Translations under genes and position numbers: made by a program
The notes under the pieces: generated by a model
Told to the model about the DNA's origin: nothing
Seen by the model: the letters and a program-made list of their open reading frames with translations, nothing else
The model's database searches: none
Source: Balneolales bacterium
GTDB lineage: Bacteria; Bacteroidota; Rhodothermia; Balneolales; Natronogracilivirgulaceae
Direction of reading: 5' to 3'
Assembly: GCA_007131625.1 (NCBI GenBank)
Contig: SLQC01000196.1
Location: 1 to 8,964 of the forward strand
Length of the DNA stretch: 8,964 nucleotides
Shown: positions 6,318 through 8,964 of the stretch, piece after piece
How positions within the stretch are numbered: position 1 is the first letter of the stretch
Layout of the letters: each line of letters opens with the position of its first letter

Positions 6318-7724
6318 TTGTCATACTTCGAATTCAAACCCGAGAAAATTTTTTTTACAGATGGGATGCCCCCGAAGTATAAATCCTACAATCTCAAAAA
6401 CTTTGAACAGATACCACAGGTTCAAAAACTGTCAGAGGAAATTCGTTTTTCCATTAAAGTGGTTGGTAACGTTCTTCCGTTCAAAGTGAACAACTATGTA
6501 GTGGAAGAGCTGATAAACTGGAACAATGTCCCGGATGACCCAATGTTTCACCTCACTTTTCCGCAAAAAACAATGCTCCAACCACACCATTTCGACAAAA
6601 TGGCCAATGTACTAAAAAGGGGCAGTTTGAAGGAGGAGATACGGAATACGGCCAATGAAATCCGCATGCAGCTCAATCCCCATCCGGCCGGGCAACAGGA
6701 GGGAAATATACCTGAGCTTGCTTGTGAAAAGTTGGAGGGAATGCAGCATAAATACCAGGAAACCACTCTTTTCTTTCCAAGTCAGGGTCAAACCTGTCAT
6801 GCCTACTGCTCCTTCTGTTTCCGATGGCCACAATTTGTCGGAATTGATGAATTGAAATTCGCCATGAAGGAATCAGAGCTTCTTGTCGATTACCTGAAAG
6901 AACATCCGGAAATTACCGATGTGCTCTTCACAGGTGGCGATCCTTTGATCATGAAATCCAAAGTGCTGGCATCCTATATCGAACCGTTGCTGGAGGCCGA
7001 CCTCCCGAATCTCAGAAATATACGGATCGGGACCAAGGCCCTTGGTTACTGGCCCTACAAATTTGTGACCGACAAAGACTCCGGAGAGTTGTTGGAACTC
7101 TTCAACAAAATCACCGATACCGGCTTACACCTTGCCTTAATGGGTCACTATTCCCACCCGGTTGAACTGCAAACGGATATCAATAAAGAAGCGGTGCGTC
7201 GCGTGCGTTCGACAGGAGCACAGATCCGTACCCAGTCACCACTGTTGCGTCATATCAACGACACTTCCGACACATGGGCAGAAATGTGGCGGGAGCAGGT
7301 TAAGCAGGGCATGATACCGTATTATATGTTTGTGGTTCGCGATACCGGAGCACGGCATCATTTTGATATCACCCTTCATGAAGCCTGGGACATTTTCCGT
7401 GGCGCATATAACCAGGTAAGTGGTATTGCCAGAACCGTACGCGGCCCCAGCATGTCGGCCGGACCTGGCAAGGTTCATGTGCTAGGCGTGAGCGAAGTGG
7501 CCGGCGAAAAAGTCTATACCCTGCAATTTCTGCAGGGGCGAAACCCCGAATGGGTCGGACGTCCTTTCTTTGCCAAATACAACAAAGATGCCGTATGGCT
7601 CGACGACCTGGAACCGGCTTTCGGTGAAGATGTATTTTTCTTTGAAAAAGAATATCCCGGTGCGGCAAAATCGAACAACTCCAGTACTGTCGACCTCGAA
7701 TCCTTACTAAGTAACGTCAGCTGA
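6318..7724 (+). CDS. KamA-family radical SAM/PLP aminomutase, probably not lysine-specific
   Basis: This 468-residue enzyme belongs to the lysine 2,3-aminomutase family, which moves an amino group between alpha and beta carbons using SAM, a [4Fe-4S] cluster and pyridoxal phosphate. The cluster motif CxxxCxxC is C160-HAY-C164-SF-C167, followed by FRWPQF. A SAM-binding TGGDPL is at 205-210, and RIGTKALGYWPYKF (236-249) and QSPLLRHINDT (306-316) match family blocks. K385 in GPGK (382-385) aligns with the PLP lysine (Lys337 of the clostridial enzyme). Counting back with no gaps, the two Asp that bind the lysine side chain (Asp293 and Asp330) fall on Arg341 and Ser378. A glutamate-type or other non-lysine substrate is therefore likelier, though not proven. 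Length is in the range of the longer family members. It starts at TTG behind AAGGAGG and has its own promoter and structured leader. It converges on pyrC. Confidence 0.88.
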   Translation: MSYFEFKPEKIFFTDGMPPKYKSYNLKNFEQIPQVQKLSEEIRFSIKVVGNVLPFKVNNYVVEELINWNNVPDDPMFHLTFPQKTMLQPHHFDKMANVLKRGSLKEEIRNTANEIRMQLNPHPAGQQEGNIPELACEKLEGMQHKYQETTLFFPSQGQTCHAYCSFCFRWPQFVGIDELKFAMKESELLVDYLKEHPEITDVLFTGGDPLIMKSKVLASYIEPLLEADLPNLRNIRIGTKALGYWPYKFVTDKDSGELLELFNKITDTGLHLALMGHYSHPVELQTDINKEAVRRVRSTGAQIRTQSPLLRHINDTSDTWAEMWREQVKQGMIPYYMFVVRDTGARHHFDITLHEAWDIFRGAYNQVSGIARTVRGPSMSAGPGKVHVLGVSEVAGEKVYTLQFLQGRNPEWVGRPFFAKYNKDAVWLDDLEPAFGEDVFFFEKEYPGAAKSNNSSTVDLESLLSNVS

Positions 7725-7725
7725 T

Positions 7726-7799
7726 CGCAACCGGAATGGTACGCAACCGGAATGGTACGCAACCGGGATGATACACAACCGAAAGCGAAACCGGGATCA
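7726..7799. repeat. Degenerate 16-bp tandem repeat between convergent genes
   Basis: The unit CGCAACCGGAATGGTA occurs twice exactly (7726-7741, 7742-7757), then as CGCAACCGGGATGATA (7758-7773). A shortened CACAACCGAAAG (7774-7785) and CGAAACCGGGATCA (7786-7799) follow, the last running into the pyrC stop codon. It starts one base after the aminomutase stop, so it fills the whole gap between the two tail-to-tail genes. No hairpin with a T-run is visible here, so no intrinsic terminator can be named. Confidence 0.85.
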
Positions 7800-8964
7800 G
7801 CCGTCTGTCTGAACTAACTGCCGATTGTTGTAAATAGCGATTGCACGACCGGTAAGTTTTTTGTTCAGATAGGGTGTGTTCACGGACCGTGAACGGATAG
7901 ACTCTTTCTCACATATCCATTCCTGTGTGGTATCAAAGATGGTCAAATTAGCTTTTTCACCCACAGCCACAGCCGGTATCGGTACATTGAGAATCTTTCG
8001 CGGGTTCACGGCCAGCTTTTCTATAACCTGTTGCAGGGAGAGTTTACCTGTTTTCAACAACTGTTCCGAAACGATGCTCCAAGCTGTTTCAAGTCCGATA
8101 ATTCCATTGGGAGCATAAATAAACTCCACCTCTTTTTCATCCACCGAATGGGGAGCATGATCTGTGCAGATCGCATCTATGGTGCCGTCAGCAAGGCCTT
8201 CGATCATCGCCGCTGTATCATCGGCTGTCCGTAACGGTGGATGCATCTTCCAGTTGGTGTTAAACTGCTGCCGTTCAATCTCTTCGTCGGTCAGGTCGAA
8301 ATGGTGTGGACACACCTCTGTCGTTATGCGAACCCCATTCTTTTTCGCAACCCGGACCAGGTCAACACCCTTTCTTGTACTGATATGCGCTACATGTACA
8401 TATCCGCCTGTCAGTTCTGCCAGCATGATATCTCTGGCTATCATGATCTCCTCGGCGATTGATGGCGATCCATCAAGTCCCAGGCGGGTGGATACACGTC
8501 CTTCGTGCATATGTCCGGGACGCGAAAGGGGTATATCTTCTTCATGATTGATAATCGGCATCCCCAGCATCGCCGAATACTCAAGTGCGATCCGCATCAG
8601 CCGGCTGTCCTGCACCGGATCACCGTCGTCGCTAAACGCAACCGCGCCCCCTTCCTTCATGTCGGCCATTTCGGTCAGCGATTTCCCCTCCCTTTTTTTG
8701 GATACCGTGCCGATCGGATAAACATCCACCGGCAGACCGGATGCACGCCTTACGATATACTCCACCACATCGCGTGTATGGATTGGCGGGTCGGTATTGG
8801 GCATGCAGGCTACCGCCGTGAAACCACCGGCCGCTGCAGCATCACAACCTGTCAGAATTGTCTCCTTATGCTCATACCCCGGTTCGCGGAGATGAACATG
8901 CATATCCATCCATCCCGCCGAAACAAACGCCCCCTTTCCCTCGAAAACAGCATCTTTGCCGGCA
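7797..8964 (-). CDS. pyrC: Dihydroorotase, class I (N-terminus cut by the right edge)
   Basis: This zinc amidohydrolase cyclises carbamoyl aspartate to dihydroorotate, the third step of pyrimidine synthesis, in the cytosol. The reading frame is open through the window end; 18 residues (AGKDAVFEGKGAFVSAGW) precede the internal Met at 8909, which is not the true start, because class I enzymes carry a beta-rich N-terminal part before the barrel. Numbering from that Met: metal site MHVHLREPG (3-11), MPNTDPP (36-42), AFSDDG (91-96), INHEED (120-125), VAHIST (173-178), CPHHFDLTDEE (200-210) and CTDHAPH (248-254). The last ends in the Asp-His block of the family. All these class I blocks are present, so it should be active. 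The C-terminus ends in a small beta domain (VNTPYLNKKLTGRAIAIYNN). It converges on the aminomutase gene, and the stop codon lies in the tandem repeat. Confidence 0.95.
   Translation of the reverse strand, partial: AGKDAVFEGKGAFVSAGWMDMHVHLREPGYEHKETILTGCDAAAAGGFTAVACMPNTDPPIHTRDVVEYIVRRASGLPVDVYPIGTVSKKREGKSLTEMADMKEGGAVAFSDDGDPVQDSRLMRIALEYSAMLGMPIINHEEDIPLSRPGHMHEGRVSTRLGLDGSPSIAEEIMIARDIMLAELTGGYVHVAHISTRKGVDLVRVAKKNGVRITTEVCPHHFDLTDEEIERQQFNTNWKMHPPLRTADDTAAMIEGLADGTIDAICTDHAPHSVDEKEVEFIYAPNGIIGLETAWSIVSEQLLKTGKLSLQQVIEKLAVNPRKILNVPIPAVAVGEKANLTIFDTTQEWICEKESIRSRSVNTPYLNKKLTGRAIAIYNNRQLVQTDG

Noticed and set aside
6349..6356. Run of eight T near the 5' end of the aminomutase gene as a phase-variation site
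   Set aside because: The run encodes Ile-Phe-Phe in an intact frame and is short; nothing else suggests phase variation.
6272..7800. 11-bp direct repeat ACCGGGATCAG flanking the aminomutase gene (6272-6282 and 7790-7800)
   Set aside because: A handful of 11-bp matches are expected by chance in a window of this size, there is no mobility gene, and the right copy is inside the tandem repeat and the pyrC stop.

Overview
The window carries five protein-coding genes plus structured intergenic DNA. It looks like a member of the Bacteroidota/Rhodothermota/Balneolota group. That placement is inference: two intergenic regions carry matches to the Bacteroidota-type promoter (TAnnTTTG at -7), most starts lack a Shine-Dalgarno sequence, and the paired secreted M16 peptidases and MacA/MacB-like exporter are typical of these phyla. 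Coding DNA is of middling GC and intergenic DNA is clearly AT-rich. No rRNA, tRNA, CRISPR array, integrase or transposase was seen.

Layout. (1) 1-1538, minus strand: an exporter operon, with a periplasmic adaptor (membrane fusion protein) first, then a MacB/FtsX-type ABC permease that runs off the left edge. No ATPase gene lies between them; the 134-nt gap holds only a 33-codon ORF whose stop overlaps the permease start. (2) 1539-2179: a long AT-rich region between divergent operons. It contains three diverged tandem units, each able to fold into a long imperfect hairpin, then a perfect 6-bp dyad and a candidate promoter for the rightward operon. (3) 2180-5870, plus strand: two M16 metallopeptidase-family genes 25 nt apart. 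The first is exported and has the zinc motif HxxEH. The second is a predicted lipoprotein without the zinc ligands but with the substrate-binding R/Y pair and an extra C-terminal LolA-like domain. Together they look like a split catalytic/non-catalytic pair. (4) 5871-6317: an AT-rich leader region with two inverted repeats, a good Bacteroidota-type promoter, a possible 10-codon leader peptide and two adjacent hairpins. (5) 6318-7724: a KamA-family radical SAM/PLP aminomutase starting at TTG behind a strong Shine-Dalgarno. Its residues at the positions that recognise the lysine side chain are Arg and Ser instead of Asp and Asp, which argues for a substrate other than lysine. (6) 7726-7799: a degenerate 16-bp tandem repeat filling the gap between convergent genes. 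(7) 7797-8964, minus strand: dihydroorotase (pyrC), cut at the right edge.

The gene blocks do not form one obvious pathway. The exporter and the M16 pair both act at the cell envelope, while the aminomutase and dihydroorotase are cytosolic enzymes that meet tail to tail. The points most worth following are the aminomutase's changed specificity residues with its structured leader, and the triplicated hairpin units.
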